Shown: one piece after another, positions 11,293 through 21,420 of the stretch
How the letters are laid out: the number at the start of each line of letters is the position of its first letter
Numbering within the stretch: position 1 is the first letter of the stretch
Assembly (NCBI RefSeq): GCF_900747795.2
Contig: NC_041395.2
Location: 33,489,632 to 33,553,631, forward strand
DNA from: Erpetoichthys calabaricus
Taxonomy: Eukaryota > Chordata > Cladistia > Polypteriformes > Polypteridae
Length of the DNA stretch: 64,000 nucleotides
Reading direction: 5' to 3'
Program-made: the position numbers and the translations under genes
Notes under the pieces: model-generated
Told to the model about the DNA's origin: nothing
The model's input: the letters and a program-made list of their open reading frames with translations, nothing else
Databases searched by the model: none

Positions 11293-11483
11293 TGATTAAG
11301 TGTGTCAGCTAATCCTTGTTTACATCGAACAAACCTGCTCCGAGCAGGTTTGAGGATTTGGATGTGTTGCTATGACAACACTTCCAGCAAGAGTTTTGAA
11401 AACCCGACAGATCCAGGATCAGGCCAAATCATCAACAATTACATCCGGCTAAACAAGTAATCCACGTACGAAAAATACCCCCC

Positions 11484-11650
11484 TGGTCTATGTACAGATC
11501 TCCAAGTGATTTAATCACAAATATTTTCCAGACATTAAAAACTGCATACGTTTGAGAGGGTGAAAAAGGTAGTTCTCATGTGGAGGTGCCACAGATAAAA
11601 GCTTAGTACTTTTATTTTAAACTGGTGATTACAATTTTAAAATGTGGAGC
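11484..11650 (-). mobile_element. L1-like LINE fragment, other side of Harbinger insertion
   Basis: TCTATGTACA followed by AAGTGATTT and CCAGACATTAAAAACTG match the sequence just after the corresponding break point in the L1-like copy at 54745-54800. This is the continuation of the fragment at 9317-9686. Confidence 0.7.
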
Positions 11651-11659
11651 ACAGTAAAT

Positions 11660-12170
11660 CAAGGAAAAATGTATTTGTTCCATAGATTATGGAGGGCACA
11701 CTCTATCTATCTATGAACAAATTAAAAGCTTTCGGGGAGCAAGGTAAGGAGCTGTTTAACTTGTGTTCACCTCTTGGCCTGTGAGGCTCTAAACTGATAT
11801 TTTCTTAATTTTTTTTTTTACAAAAATATGCTATAGAAATGCAAAAATATCATGTTTGGCTTAAATATGGACAAAGTACCCTTTTATCAGGCTTATTTGA
11901 GTACTGTCATGTGTTTTTGTTTTTACTCATTTTAATGGTACTAACTTTGTATCTGATATGTTATTATTTTCTATTCCTGTCTCTGTGTAGTTGTGCATGT
12001 AAGCCCATCTGGTGTGGAAATTTCATTTTAATCTTACTTTTAAACTATAGTATGCATGTTAACAATAATCATAAAAAACAAAAAACGTTTCTGAATTTGT
12101 GGGAAGGAAAGGAAAGAAAACCTTTTCGAACATTTCCCCTTTTTTTTTGAACAGAAACTTTATTTGGTAA
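11660..12170 (-). other. 3' flank of a V segment, duplicated
   Basis: The stretch resembles the sequences downstream of V2 (30150-30340), V3 (48880-49090) and V4 (59010-59600): shared words include AAAGCTTTC, GAGG(C/T)TCTAAACT, ACAAAAATATGC and a late TTTGTGGGAAGG. It is non-coding and supports duplication of whole V units. Confidence 0.6.
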
Positions 12171-12305
12171 CGATTTTGTATGAACAACGAGAAGAAGTTT
12201 TATTGTGCCAGTAGTGCAATAATATGGCTGTGTCTTTAGTTTTGAGGTTGTTCATGTCCAAATACAGACCCTGTTTGGATTTGTCTCTGGAGATGGTAAA
12301 TGTTC
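12171..12305 (-). pseudogene. IGHV relic: FR3 stub with RSS
   Basis: On minus, 12305 to 12208 reads [23 protein letters not shown], clearly framework 3 of the same V family as V1 to V4. Then two bases are missing relative to V4 in the stretch before the second conserved cysteine, so the frame is lost. A recombination signal follows: heptamer CACAATA (12201-12207), a 21-bp spacer and nonamer ACAAAATCG (12171-12179). Everything 5' of FR3 is absent; the V homology stops at about 12305 where an unrelated repeat begins, and the sequence beyond that repeat is the 3' flank of V1, so the front half was deleted rather than merely separated. Confidence 0.85.
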
Positions 12306-12872
12306 AAAGCGTCAAAGCAAACTTTATTGTCATCTCAACCATATACAAGTATACAGATAGACGAAATTGCGAAGCTCAGGGTCCACAGTGTAACAACATG
12401 AAGTGCAAATACAAATAAAAATTTAATTAAAATTAAAGTTAAAACACAAACATGACAAGACATTGTCCAAAGACAAGACAAAGAAGTAGCAGCAATATTG
12501 ATGTGTAGTAAGCAATGTATGGTATTGTGCAATCTACAGTAGATACATAAATACAGTCAATCAATATGTAATATAACAAATAAATAATAGATATAGATTA
12601 TACAGCACAGTGTGAGGTAGTACAGAAATGGCAGCATGACTTAGTGTATGTTAATAGTTGTTTAAGACATGTGTAAACAATGACAGGTCAGAATGTTTCA
12701 CAGAAGAAGAATGTCAAAGTGCAGTGTGCAAAATACTTAAAGGTCAGTATGAGATTTTCAGTTCTTCTCTACAAGCACACTCATCTTTGCAGGAAAATGG
12801 CTTGCAAGTATAAAAGTGCTGTGTCAGTGGGTTTTTAGAGGTGGCTGAGGCAGTGTGGAAGATCCCAGGGGG
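12306..12872. repeat. Dispersed LINE-type 3' or UTR repeat
   Basis: The left edge has CTTTATTGTCATCTCAACC and ACGAAATTGCGAAGCTCAGG, words I associate with widespread fish LINE-derived repeats; the right edge has GGCAGTGTGGAAGATCCCAG. It abuts the V relic on the left and V1 flank on the right. No open frame. Family uncertain. Confidence 0.5.
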
Positions 12873-12997
12873 CAGCATGTTTTTATTAATAATAATAATA
12901 ATCATAAACACTTCCCCAATCTGTGGGAAAAATGTACTAATTTTGCTTTATATATATATTTCAATTTTGAGACGGGGGACAGAAAAGATTTTGCTGA

Positions 12998-13036
12998 GGA
13001 TTTTGTATGAGTGGCAGCAAGAAGTGATTCACTGTG
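12998..13036 (-). promoter_or_regulatory. V1 recombination signal (23-RSS), consensus
   Basis: Reading minus from the V exon: heptamer CACAGTG (13030-13036), 23-bp spacer (13007-13029), nonamer ACAAAATCC (12998-13006). Heptamer and spacer match the consensus for a heavy-chain V signal and the nonamer is close to ACAAAAACC. This would be the RAG recombinase target joining V1 to a 12-spacer D segment. Confidence 0.93.
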
Positions 13037-13358
13037 CTTGTAGCACAAAAATATGTGGCTGTGTCTTCAGTTTTGAGGTTATTCATGTCCAAATACAGAA
13101 CCTGTTTAGCATTGTCTCTGGAGATTGTAAATCGTCCTTGAATGCTGCTGGCATACTCTACATCGCTACTGTCATCACTAATGTAGCCCAGCCATTCAAG
13201 TCCTTTTCCAGGCTCTTGTCGAATCCAATTCAAGTAGTAATCTGTAAATGTATTTCCAGCACTGTCCTGCCCTGAACCGTGACAGGTCAGTCGCAGAGAT
13301 TCTCCAGGTTTTTTGACTTCAGTACTTTTCTGGGACAAGACAATATCTGACCGGACAC
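13037..13358 (-). CDS. IGHV segment V1, V exon (intact)
   Basis: The exon encodes the variable domain of an immunoglobulin heavy chain before joining to D and J. It starts after an acceptor TTTTTTAG at 13359-13360 and reads [20 protein letters not shown], then the first cysteine in LRLTC, the core tryptophan in [28 protein letters not shown] in FR3 and the second cysteine in TATYFC. There is no stop, and the length is 322 bp. The N-terminus looks kappa-like (DIVL) but the body is VH. CDR1 between CHGS and LNW is 13 residues, longer than the 8-10 usual in human VH. A split glycine/cysteine-type codon joins it to the leader. A VH-like T-cell receptor delta V cannot be excluded without D, J and C. 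Confidence 0.92.
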
Positions 13359-13470
13359 CTAAAAAATAGACAACAAGTAGAGTTAAGCCAAATTATATGG
13401 TGATTACATTTAAAAAAAATGAGGGATGAAAGCAAACATGTAACTGGAATACAAAAGAAAAGTGACTTAC

Positions 13471-13513
13471 ATGATAAAAGACTCATAAACATGGAAATAT
13501 ATAAAGTCTCCAT
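13471..13513 (-). CDS. V1 leader exon
   Basis: The 43-bp exon reads METLYISMFMSLLS plus the first base of a split codon, then donor GTAAG. It encodes the hydrophobic signal peptide that sends the heavy chain to the ER. The 112-bp intron to the V exon has standard ends, and the phase matches (T plus GT gives cysteine). The start ATG at 13513 is 87 bp downstream of the octamer. Confidence 0.9.
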
Positions 13514-13573
13514 ATCTGTTATTGAAGCAAGGAAAGAAAGCATGAAAGGTACAGTTCGAGTGATCTCTCCAAA

Positions 13574-13608
13574 TTTATATGATAAAAACAAAGTCACCAT
13601 ATTTGCAT
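13574..13608 (-). promoter_or_regulatory. V1 promoter: octamer and TATA
   Basis: On minus, the octamer ATGCAAAT (13601-13608) is followed by TATAAA (13574-13579) and the leader ATG. The octamer is the Oct-1/Oct-2 site found in immunoglobulin V promoters, which supports B-cell expression. Confidence 0.9.
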
Positions 13609-13619
13609 AATTATTGCAT

Positions 13620-14670
13620 CAGAAGTGTGGGGATTATTTATGAGGTGAGAATTTATATAAGAGGAGCAAAGATATTTGGCAAGCAAGAAGGCATTGTTTA
13701 ATTAAATTTTTTAAAAGAAAATGTCTTATATGAACATATATATGTGTGTGAGTGCATTGTCAATTCTCAAAGTTTTTACAGTATAAGAATTAATTCATTC
13801 ATTTTTATATAATAAAGAGGGAACATAATGAAGTACTGAAATATTTAAAATGTTTTAAGTGCCGTTTTTGATTTTACATTTATAGAATTTATATTTTTTT
13901 CTCTGTTTGCTTTTACTGTGTATACATTGGAGATACAGAAATGCTCACAACAGATTAATTTCTTGGAAATTCTTTGTAGCCTATTTTTGTAAAAAATAAA
14001 TAAATAAATAAGAAGACATTTTTGAACTTTTGGAACTATCCGTGTGTAATGTTTTTCACCTCACTTCAAACCTGTAGACTGCACTCTTGTGATAGCTCAT
14101 AGTGTTAATATGTACAGATAATAAACAAGGTTACTATGCGAGTGACTGAATAATTCCAAGTAACAAATGGAAAGTAGAAGTAAGGAGGACAACAATTTGA
14201 TCCAGATATTCAGCTTACTACAGCATATTGTTATTGCATTTAATTCTATTTATATTAATTTCTTAGACCTTTTACCACTGTATCCTTTCATATTTTGAAA
14301 TTGCCTTCAATGTCAGAATCACGAGGAATCAAAGGATGTACTGGTAGAACTGAACACAAGGTAGGAACCAATATGGGCAACCAGTCCAACACAGAGCACA
14401 TTCACTCCTATATGCACATTTACTCAAACCGAACCAGGCTCATGGATATGCTTGGTCTTTGTTAGAATATTTTTTAGAATAATTTTGCTCCCACGACAAT
14501 ACTGGATGAACTGGCTTCAAAGTGGGGTTCGAGTGTCTCAAATTGGGGGCTGTGGTGATTAAAAATTAACTTTTTAAAAAATTGTTATGCTTCAAAGGTC
14601 CATATACATTGATTCTTAGATTTGTTTGATAAGAATAAGTGATAAGAAATAACTGAACTACCTAATAAAC
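13620..14670. other. 5' flank of V1, duplicated
   Basis: No gene. The first 400 bases match the flank upstream of V2 at 32465-32650 (for example GATTATTTA, AGCAAAGATATTT and GCATTGTTTAA in order). An (AAAT)n tract lies near 13996-14009. Confidence 0.55.
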
Positions 14671-14679
14671 CTGCTATTA

Positions 14680-15075
14680 TAATTTTCAAACCCTACAAAG
14701 TATCGAAGCTGTTTCACACTCTCTGGTGTTTCCCAGTTTAAAATAGCCCAGACTTTTCTTTGATCCATTGCTAACCCCTTTTGTATGATTTCATAACCCA
14801 GAAATTGAACTCCATCAGTATGAAATTCACATTTCTCTAATTTTACAAAAAGTGATTACCTCTCAGACATTTCAGTACCTCACAAATATGTTGTGAGTCT
14901 CAAAATCAAAAAATGAAAATTTCATCAATTTAAACCAACACATAATGCCCAAGAACATCCCTGAATATACCACTGACAAATGATTGAAATACTGTAGGCA
15001 TGTTGGCAAGCCCATAGGGCATTACCCTGTATTAGTAATGCCCATTAGTGGTGTTAAATGCATTTATCTCTAATC
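14680..15075 (-). mobile_element. Ty3/gypsy fossil fragment (RT/RNase H region)
   Basis: Minus-strand sequence is clearly related to the gypsy fossil at 5236-5540: for example TTTCTCTAATTTTACAAA and GCCCATA are shared. It extends further 3' in pol than that copy. It is a short, broken, old piece without visible LTRs. Confidence 0.65.
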
Positions 15076-15095
15076 AAATTATTTGCAATTCTTAA

Positions 15096-15990
15096 CACTA
15101 GAATTCCTGAAGCCTACGAAAAAACTTGTAATCCCAGCCCATCTTAAGTTCCTTCACACCTCTCCATCATTGTCTTTTGTTTTGTAAATGTGTCAATCAG
15201 CACAAGCAGCAAGCAGCCTGCTGTCCCATCCCCCGCCTTGACGGAGCTCAGCTCGGGCAAAAAGTTCTCCCAGCTCAAGCCAAGGCTCCTTATCTGCATG
15301 TGAGATCTGGAGTTGTATAGGGTAAATAATGCAGTATATCGTTATTTGGAATACATGCATTTCATGTTTTATTCCGTGTATACAAAGATCAAAAGTAGCA
15401 CTGTGGCTGATGCTTGCTCAGAACTATTTGTTGTACTGACAATCAATACGATGTCCTGTGACCACTATCAGACTGCACAAAGGCACAACCGTAACAACAG
15501 ACAGCTTCTTCACAGCGCTTTCGCTAGCTAATAGACTACTGCACTCTGCTTGGCACCATAAAGTAAAATGGGACTTCCAGCTGCAGCTAACGTCACTTCA
15601 GCACGCGATCAATTTGCCACGCTGCTATTTGCTAATCTGACAGCACCGTGCTGATAGTGTATGCACCCAAAAAGAAGAAGCCTTTGATTTCAGTCTGTAA
15701 CAGCCATTGTAAGGTTTGGGTGCATATTAGCCAGTGAAACCACTGTGAAGAAGCCGTCTGTTGCTACGGTCCTGCCTTTGTACAGTCTGATAGCAGTCAC
15801 GGGACATTGTGTCTTTGATTGCCGGTACAACAAATAGTTGTGAGCAGACATCAGCCACAGTGCTGCTCTTGTGAAAAGAATGGAGATAAATGCCATCAAT
15901 TCAGAGAGGGAGAGGCAAGTTCGTTGTACCACATGAACATGACTGACAGAATAAAACTGAATAATAAAAATTTCCCTGCCACAAAGCAAT
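15096..15990. mobile_element. TTAA-flanked non-autonomous element with internal inverted repeat
   Basis: The element begins right after TTAA (15092-15095) with CACTAGAATTCCTGAAGCC, shared with 35140 and 5207, and its right part (GACTGACAGAATAAAACTG near 15940) matches the right part of the 35140 copy. Inside, 15396-15535 and 15735-15880 are inverted copies of each other, including AACTATTTGTTGTAC and ACTATCAGACTG. No transposase is encoded. TTAA flanking suggests a piggyBac-type mover; the right border is uncertain. Confidence 0.55.
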
Positions 15991-17065
15991 AAAAAAAGTC
16001 ACAAATTTTGCACAACGTTAGAATTTTAGATATGTTCAGTTGACACTGGAATGAAGAAACACAAAAGTTCCAGTTTGCAGTATTTATGGAAAAAAAATAA
16101 ATATCTGAATGTAATACTCAAAAGCCAACTAACTACCTGCTAGGCATTTTAATATTAATATTAAACTCTTGCATTCTTGAAAAATACAGGAGAGGAGGCC
16201 AGTAAAATTTAACAATAATTCCAATGCTTGTATTTTCCTGCATAAGACTAACAAAAAGAGGTATGGATAGTCTTCAGCTCTAAAGTGTGGAGTAAGGTGA
16301 AACTAAATCTTCATGGCAATTACTTCTTTTGAAGTAAAAATGAAGGGAAAATGTAAACTGAAACAGGTATATAATTATTAAGCACAGTTATATCAAGCTC
16401 TGATTTATTCAGTAATGGTCTGATGATAGACATCTTTAGTGCATAAGGAACTATGCCAGTCACTTAGCATCTGTTGACAATGTTAAGAACGTTTTTTTTT
16501 CAGTAGTTGTGATGGAAGTGGGTCTTATTGTTTTTTCATTAAAGAAATTCAGACTATACATGATGGTAATGTTTGTGAGGATTTAACTTTGCAGCTCAAG
16601 TTTAGTAGCATTTGAAGTGGACCAGTACTATTAGACATAGATAAGGTTAATTAGTTATGGTTCTCAGATTGAGAATAATTATTATAATATTTTATTTTTT
16701 TAGTAAGTTAAGTAATTATTAAATTAAAGGAAATACAAAGGTATTTACAGTTTTACATATAATAAAAGTTTGTTTAAGGATAATGTAACATGATGCTATT
16801 GTTGCAATAGCTGTTAGGATATTCTAAGTCATTAGAAACTTTTGATATCCTCAGGAAATTTAATATTAAGCACTTTGACTGGAACATAACAACTGTAGCA
16901 TTTAATTAATTCCTTTTTGTCTTTCTAACAAATGTTGATTTGTTTGGCATTTATCTTCTATCAATAACATTTTCAATATAGTCCATTTTCACTGACTTTT
17001 ATTGAAACAAATTCACTCCACGTACTACAAGAATTTAGTGGATCTACATGTCAAAAAATTTGTAG
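15991..17065. other. Duplicated V-unit spacer
   Basis: No gene. At 16375-16490 the words TTATTAAGCACAGT, TCAAGCTC and TTCAGTAATGGTC recur in order at 33982-34090, marking the same point of the unit upstream of V1 and V2. Confidence 0.6.
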
Positions 17066-17525
17066 AAGGCACTCTTAACAATTCTGGTGGTATAATAGTA
17101 TTTTATGGTTCTTTACTGTGTTGTATGGTTCCTTGTAGAGCTATTGCTTGACAAAGCACCATTTCATTCTGGGAAAGGTTCTTTGCATATGAAGTTGGTT
17201 CTTTCTGCTTTGAAAACCATATACAGAAAACAACTGAAATCTTTCATATGTGTGGTAGGCTGTAGGACAATAACAAATTACGAAAACCTCAACTTAGCAT
17301 ATGTTGCAGTATGCAGTGAGAGTCTTTTAAAAATCAGGACCCATTGTTAATTCACAAATCTGTTAATATCAATTCATGTTTATTTAGTAAGCCTGTTACA
17401 GATCTAAATAAATAAAGTTCTTGCTAGAGCCATTATGTGGAAGAGTCTTTTGGGAACCAAAAATGGTTCCTGTATGGTATTGCTCTGAAGAACCACTCAG
17501 GCACTTTTATTTTTAAGAGTGTGTG
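17066..17525. mobile_element. MITE-like repeat with inverted ends
   Basis: The left end CACTCTTAACAATTCTGG and the complement of the right end, CACTCTTAAAAATAAAAGTG, are similar, and both arms carry repeated TGGTTC words (ATGGTTCTTT, GGTTCCTTG, TGGTTCCTG). No transposase is present. This resembles short DNA transposons common in fish; superfamily not determined. Confidence 0.5.
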
Positions 17526-17759
17526 GTTAAAATTTATACGAAAGGAATAGAAAATCCACACCAGGAATAATGGTCAAAGGTTTTGCAATAGCGTATTGGT
17601 TTTGCTATCACTCTTACACTTTAAAAGGTATTTTATTAATACTTTAAACGTGAGGTACAAATTAAGTTGTATCTCATTGAGCCTGTCAACGTGCGACGTA
17701 CAATATAACTTGTATCTCAGTATACTGCCTCTATAGCTTGCTGCCGAACTTTGTTGCTG

Positions 17760-18185
17760 TGTCTCAGTTGTCTACTATAGTGTTGCCATCTAGTGGATAG
17801 CCATATAATTTTCATTTATTTTTTTTTTCAGATGAAACAGAATGTGGAAAATAATGTTATAAATACAGAGTTCGTAGTTATGTCATCATGAACAAGGTAT
17901 AAAGCTTCTGATGTTTAGAAACAACTAGATTTGTTGCAAGATTTGATGATAATGACAGTGATTGAGATAGTGGCTTTCAATTGGATGATGTGGAACTTGT
18001 AGGTTGTGGCACTGATATGGATAGCTGGCCCAAAGGCTTCCTTCCAAGGCGTCTGACTTGTCAAAACTGTCAGGCTTGAAGTAAATGGACATTCTGCTGC
18101 AAACTGTAAATACTGCAAATAGACATCAACTACCAAATGTATTGTGTGCAACAAGTGTAGACAGTGCAAAGAAACATGTTATATT
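17760..18185 (+). pseudogene. piggyBac-like transposase remnant
   Basis: After a long pyrimidine tract and CAG acceptor-like site, the sequence from about 17888 reads MNKV, then an acidic stretch ARFDDNDSD, and at about 18090-18170 a Cys-rich stretch ANCKYCK and KCIVCNKCRQCKETC. An acidic N-terminus and C-terminal Cys cluster are the two ends of piggyBac transposases; the catalytic middle is missing, and stops interrupt both parts. This would be an internally deleted dead copy. The assignment rests on short stretches. Confidence 0.4.
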
Positions 18186-19560
18186 AACAGCACAATTGCT
18201 TCTAAGCCTGCAGTTTGCAATTTGCCATGCTTCTAGGATTCTCATTCAAATAGAGACTTTTAGTTTTGTTGCTGGTCAAAATAAAGTAATTAACAGTTTC
18301 TTTACATTTTTGTTACTGTTGATAATAAAACCCTTTCTTTCTAATACATTTCTTTGTGTTTTTATGAATTTTGATAAAGTTCATTATTTATCATATACTG
18401 AATAATAAATAGATCTATACTGCAGTGTCCTGGTAATAAATGAACCAGCAGGCAATGTGTTAAAGTATTGAGCTTTGCCGCCCCACTTGTTCATACTGAA
18501 GGTGTTGCAGTAAAGTATTGCACTTTGCTATCACTGTCTTGAGCACTTCATCAAACAGCTTAGCTCATGTTTGCAGTTTTTATTTTTAATCATTCAACTC
18601 ATATCTTGGAAGTGAGGTCAAGAATAACCCAACATACCCTGAAACAATTTATTACGAATGAGTGCACAAAAGAAAAATGCAAACTGGCTGAGGCTTTGAA
18701 AAATTCCTATAAACCAGTTCCTGGCCTTCCTTATCCTGCCTAGAAATTGGCCTCACCCCAGGCAGCTTGACACCAAACTCTACTGGCAGGCTTGAGCTTA
18801 TCCAGGTCCCCAAAATGATAAAAGGACTTTTAACATTCAAAAATGCCTTTAATGTCACAAGGGAGAGGAAATTAGGTTTATTTAGGTTTATTTAAATTCA
18901 ACGAAAGAAGAATAAAAAATAGCACAACAAAGCAACCACATATTAATCCATAATTCAGTAATCAGAATTGAAGAACAGAAGTAAAAAAATTTGAAAAAAA
19001 CAGAAAATCAGTACTCACAAAGAACAGCATGCTCCAAAGATCCAGTCCTCAGTTTCACAATGTATAAGGGATGTAGCAGAGCCCAAAATCCCAAACACAA
19101 CTTTATCCACACAAGTCCCAGGTTCAAACAATTTTTTTATTAAAGAATACATTTTCACAAGCCTCTCTTTCAAACCCTTACCTGCATCTATTAGGCCGCA
19201 CCTGAACCGTGGCCAGCAAGTAACTATTAACAGAGTTTGCAACTGGAACTGGCTTGACTATTTAAGAACCACAATCTAATTAACTGATCTGATTATTTAA
19301 GAATCAAAATCTGAAGTGATCTGCAAATTTTAATGATTAGTAATGAGTACTAGTGCTCAATAGCAGACATTTGTAAGTTTGTGTTGTATTTTGAGATGAC
19401 ACTGCAAATGTTGAAAAGTTAGCCATTATAATACACATGTTAATGAGAACTGACCACCTCTTCAGACCCTGAATTAGAATGGAAAAGGAGGTTTCTTCAG
19501 GATTCTGTACATGTTACATGTCAAAAATGTATTTAAAACTGCTGAGTAATGTTCCTCGGG
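18186..19560. other. Spacer; duplication anchor C near 18480-18566
   Basis: No gene. GTAAAGTATTGCACTTTGCT with following CTTCATCA and GCTTA recurs at 35085-35138; the second copy has a 259-bp element inserted at that TTA(A), so 18566 is the unoccupied site. The part 18630-19250 resembles an unclassified repeat. Confidence 0.5.
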
Positions 19561-19569
19561 AAAATCATA

Positions 19570-20160
19570 TTAGCATAATACATAAAGAACTATATAGAAA
19601 CTTTTTACACATTCATAAAGCCATAAACAGTCACTTTCAATTTCAAAAGTAGGGAGACAATTCTAACTCTTTAATATATGACTATACATATTTTTTAAAC
19701 TTAAAGTTACTTGACAATTCAATTTACAGGCCTAGGCGTTGTTCTAATGCATAGCAGCAAAATAAGAGAAAAACCCCTGAAAAGTCTCTTTATACCAGTT
19801 TCACTTATTGTTAAGTATACTGCACATCTTGTATAGCTAACTACCAATTGCTTCCTGTTGAAAATACTTACGACTTTGGAGTATTGTGGAGTTCCTTCTA
19901 CAATATATTGTCTTGTTCATTTTCAAGAACAATTCAGTTTGAACTCACTGATATCTGTGTTTCTCCATGAAACATCATTATACATGTTCAGTATTTTGCT
20001 CAGGATGATCATCAACGGTTTTAGTACTCACAGCTCAGGCAAGCAATTTGCTCAACATGACTAACATCATGGCATCCCATATACTTCACGGTCCCTCTGT
20101 AACTTCACCTCACTTCTTACCTGTCCTCCTTAACTCTGGTATGTCTCGATACTTTTTTTT
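19570..20160. repeat. Locus-duplication anchor A, copy 2
   Basis: Matches 37395-37660 over several hundred bases (CACTTT(C/T)AATTTCAAA, TTAATATATG, ACAGGCCTAG, GCATAG(C/T)AGCAAAATAA) and, in part, 7576-7760. Distance to the next V segment downstream in coordinates is about 12 kb here and in copy 3. Confidence 0.65.
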
Positions 20161-20429
20161 TAAGCTCCCCTCTCCATTCAAACTTTTTTTTTTCAGGTTA
20201 CAAATAAATGACTTGTTTTGTTTTTAAGGGAGCTCACTTTTCTTTCGGCAAATTACATGCTCACTGATATCAGACAAGACCATACTTACAAGTAATAGCC
20301 TAAAATTTATTAATTTATGCATCTTTTTCATTTTTTGAGCAGATCCAGCCTATTGGGTTCAATCTTTCCTAATGTAATCCGAGTGAAGTTTGCACCAACT
20401 CCCAGTGTCTCTGGTTTTTAATTCCACCA

Positions 20430-20985
20430 TCTCTGAAGACATGCAGGTTAGTTTGATTGTTGATTCTAAACAACTTGGAAATCATGACGCCAGAAAGTGG
20501 CGAAGTGTTGCTTGTTGATTTCTGCAGGAAATTAAGAATTTCACTGTATGCTGTACGTGTGACAATAATGACCCTATAAATCTATAAATTCACACGAGGG
20601 TGATTACAGGTGTTCGTAGGTCTTTGTCCAACTTGTAGTGCAAGTTTACAGTGTGGTAATTTAGTTATAAACACAAGCAAATCTACCAGGAGCACTTGAT
20701 GGACTGATTGAGTGCATTTATAGCTCTTGGGATAAAACTGTTTCTGAGTCTCAAGGTCCATGTCGGAAAGCATTTGCTGGATGGGAGAAGTTCAAATAGA
20801 GTGTGGTATGGGTGAGTGAAATCCATACAGATGCTCGTGGCTTTCTTGAGGCAGCATATGCTATAAATGTATTCCAGGGCTGGAAGCTGTATCCTCTGGT
20901 GTTAACTGTAATCCTCTGTGCTCTCAACCTGTGCAGCTGTGATACCGCACACAAACACAATTAACAGGTTAAAATACTCTCAGTG
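20430..20985. repeat. LINE 3'-end type repeats
   Basis: AATTTCACTGTATGCTGTACG with TGTGACAATAATG near 20540 is the usual form of a non-LTR retrotransposon 3' end in fish. The following 20600-20960 block (GGATAAAACTGTTTCTGAGTC, CTTGAGGCAGCATATGCT) resembles a LINE-derived repeat on the other strand. No open coding frame. Confidence 0.45.
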
Positions 20986-21179
20986 GTGCACCAAGAGTTG
21001 CAACACTAAAGCAGCTATGATATTTGAAACAGTGTGGCCATTCTCTGCACCATTATATTTTTACAGAATAATTACAATCAAGTGCCTTAAATTTGTAAAA
21101 TATATTAAATTAATTTTGCTGTATCTGATACAGCCCATCTCATGTATGTGAATCTAAAAAAGAAAGACCACAGGAACAG

Positions 21180-21420
21180 TAAGCACTGTTTTTATGCAGG
21201 GTGCTGCCAGGTTGCAAAACCGTGCAGAAAAGTGCGTATGCATGGTGTTAGGCTGCTGTGAAAATGTGTGTGGCTTTACACCTATATAGTTTTTGTACAT
21301 CTCAAAATGAGTGTGGAAATGGGCATACACAAGATTTTGGTGCGTACACATCGTTTACACATGACGCCCACTGACTGTGCCTGGCTTGTCTAACTACTTT
21401 TCTGTGTTCTGGACATGGTT
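21180..21420. mobile_element. Possible Harbinger terminal fragment
   Basis: GTGGAAATGGGCATACAC and GTGCGTACACATCG resemble the end of the element at 8199 (GTGGAAATGGGCGTATGCAC). Decayed and without a gene. Confidence 0.35.

Larger units (their letters stand above)
9687..11482. mobile_element. Harbinger DNA transposon with both ends
   Basis: The ends are inverted repeats: left GGGGGGTATTTTCCGTACGT, right the complement of ACGTACGAAAAATACCCCCC. Two genes converge inside it: a SANT/Myb-like gene on plus and a HARBI1-like transposase on minus, the classical two-gene Harbinger layout. Subterminal palindromes are visible near both ends. The element sits inside an L1-like LINE, shown by comparison with the uninterrupted copy near 54727-54760. 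A target duplication is not clear. The transposase is truncated, so the copy would need help to move. Confidence 0.85.

Noticed and set aside
11839-12150. 103-residue hydrophobic open frame as a membrane protein
   Set aside because: It is AT-rich V-flank DNA whose duplicated counterparts near 30.3 kb and 59.2 kb do not keep the frame.
12841-13275. 144-residue open frame on plus over V1
   Set aside because: It is the antisense shadow of the V1 exon.
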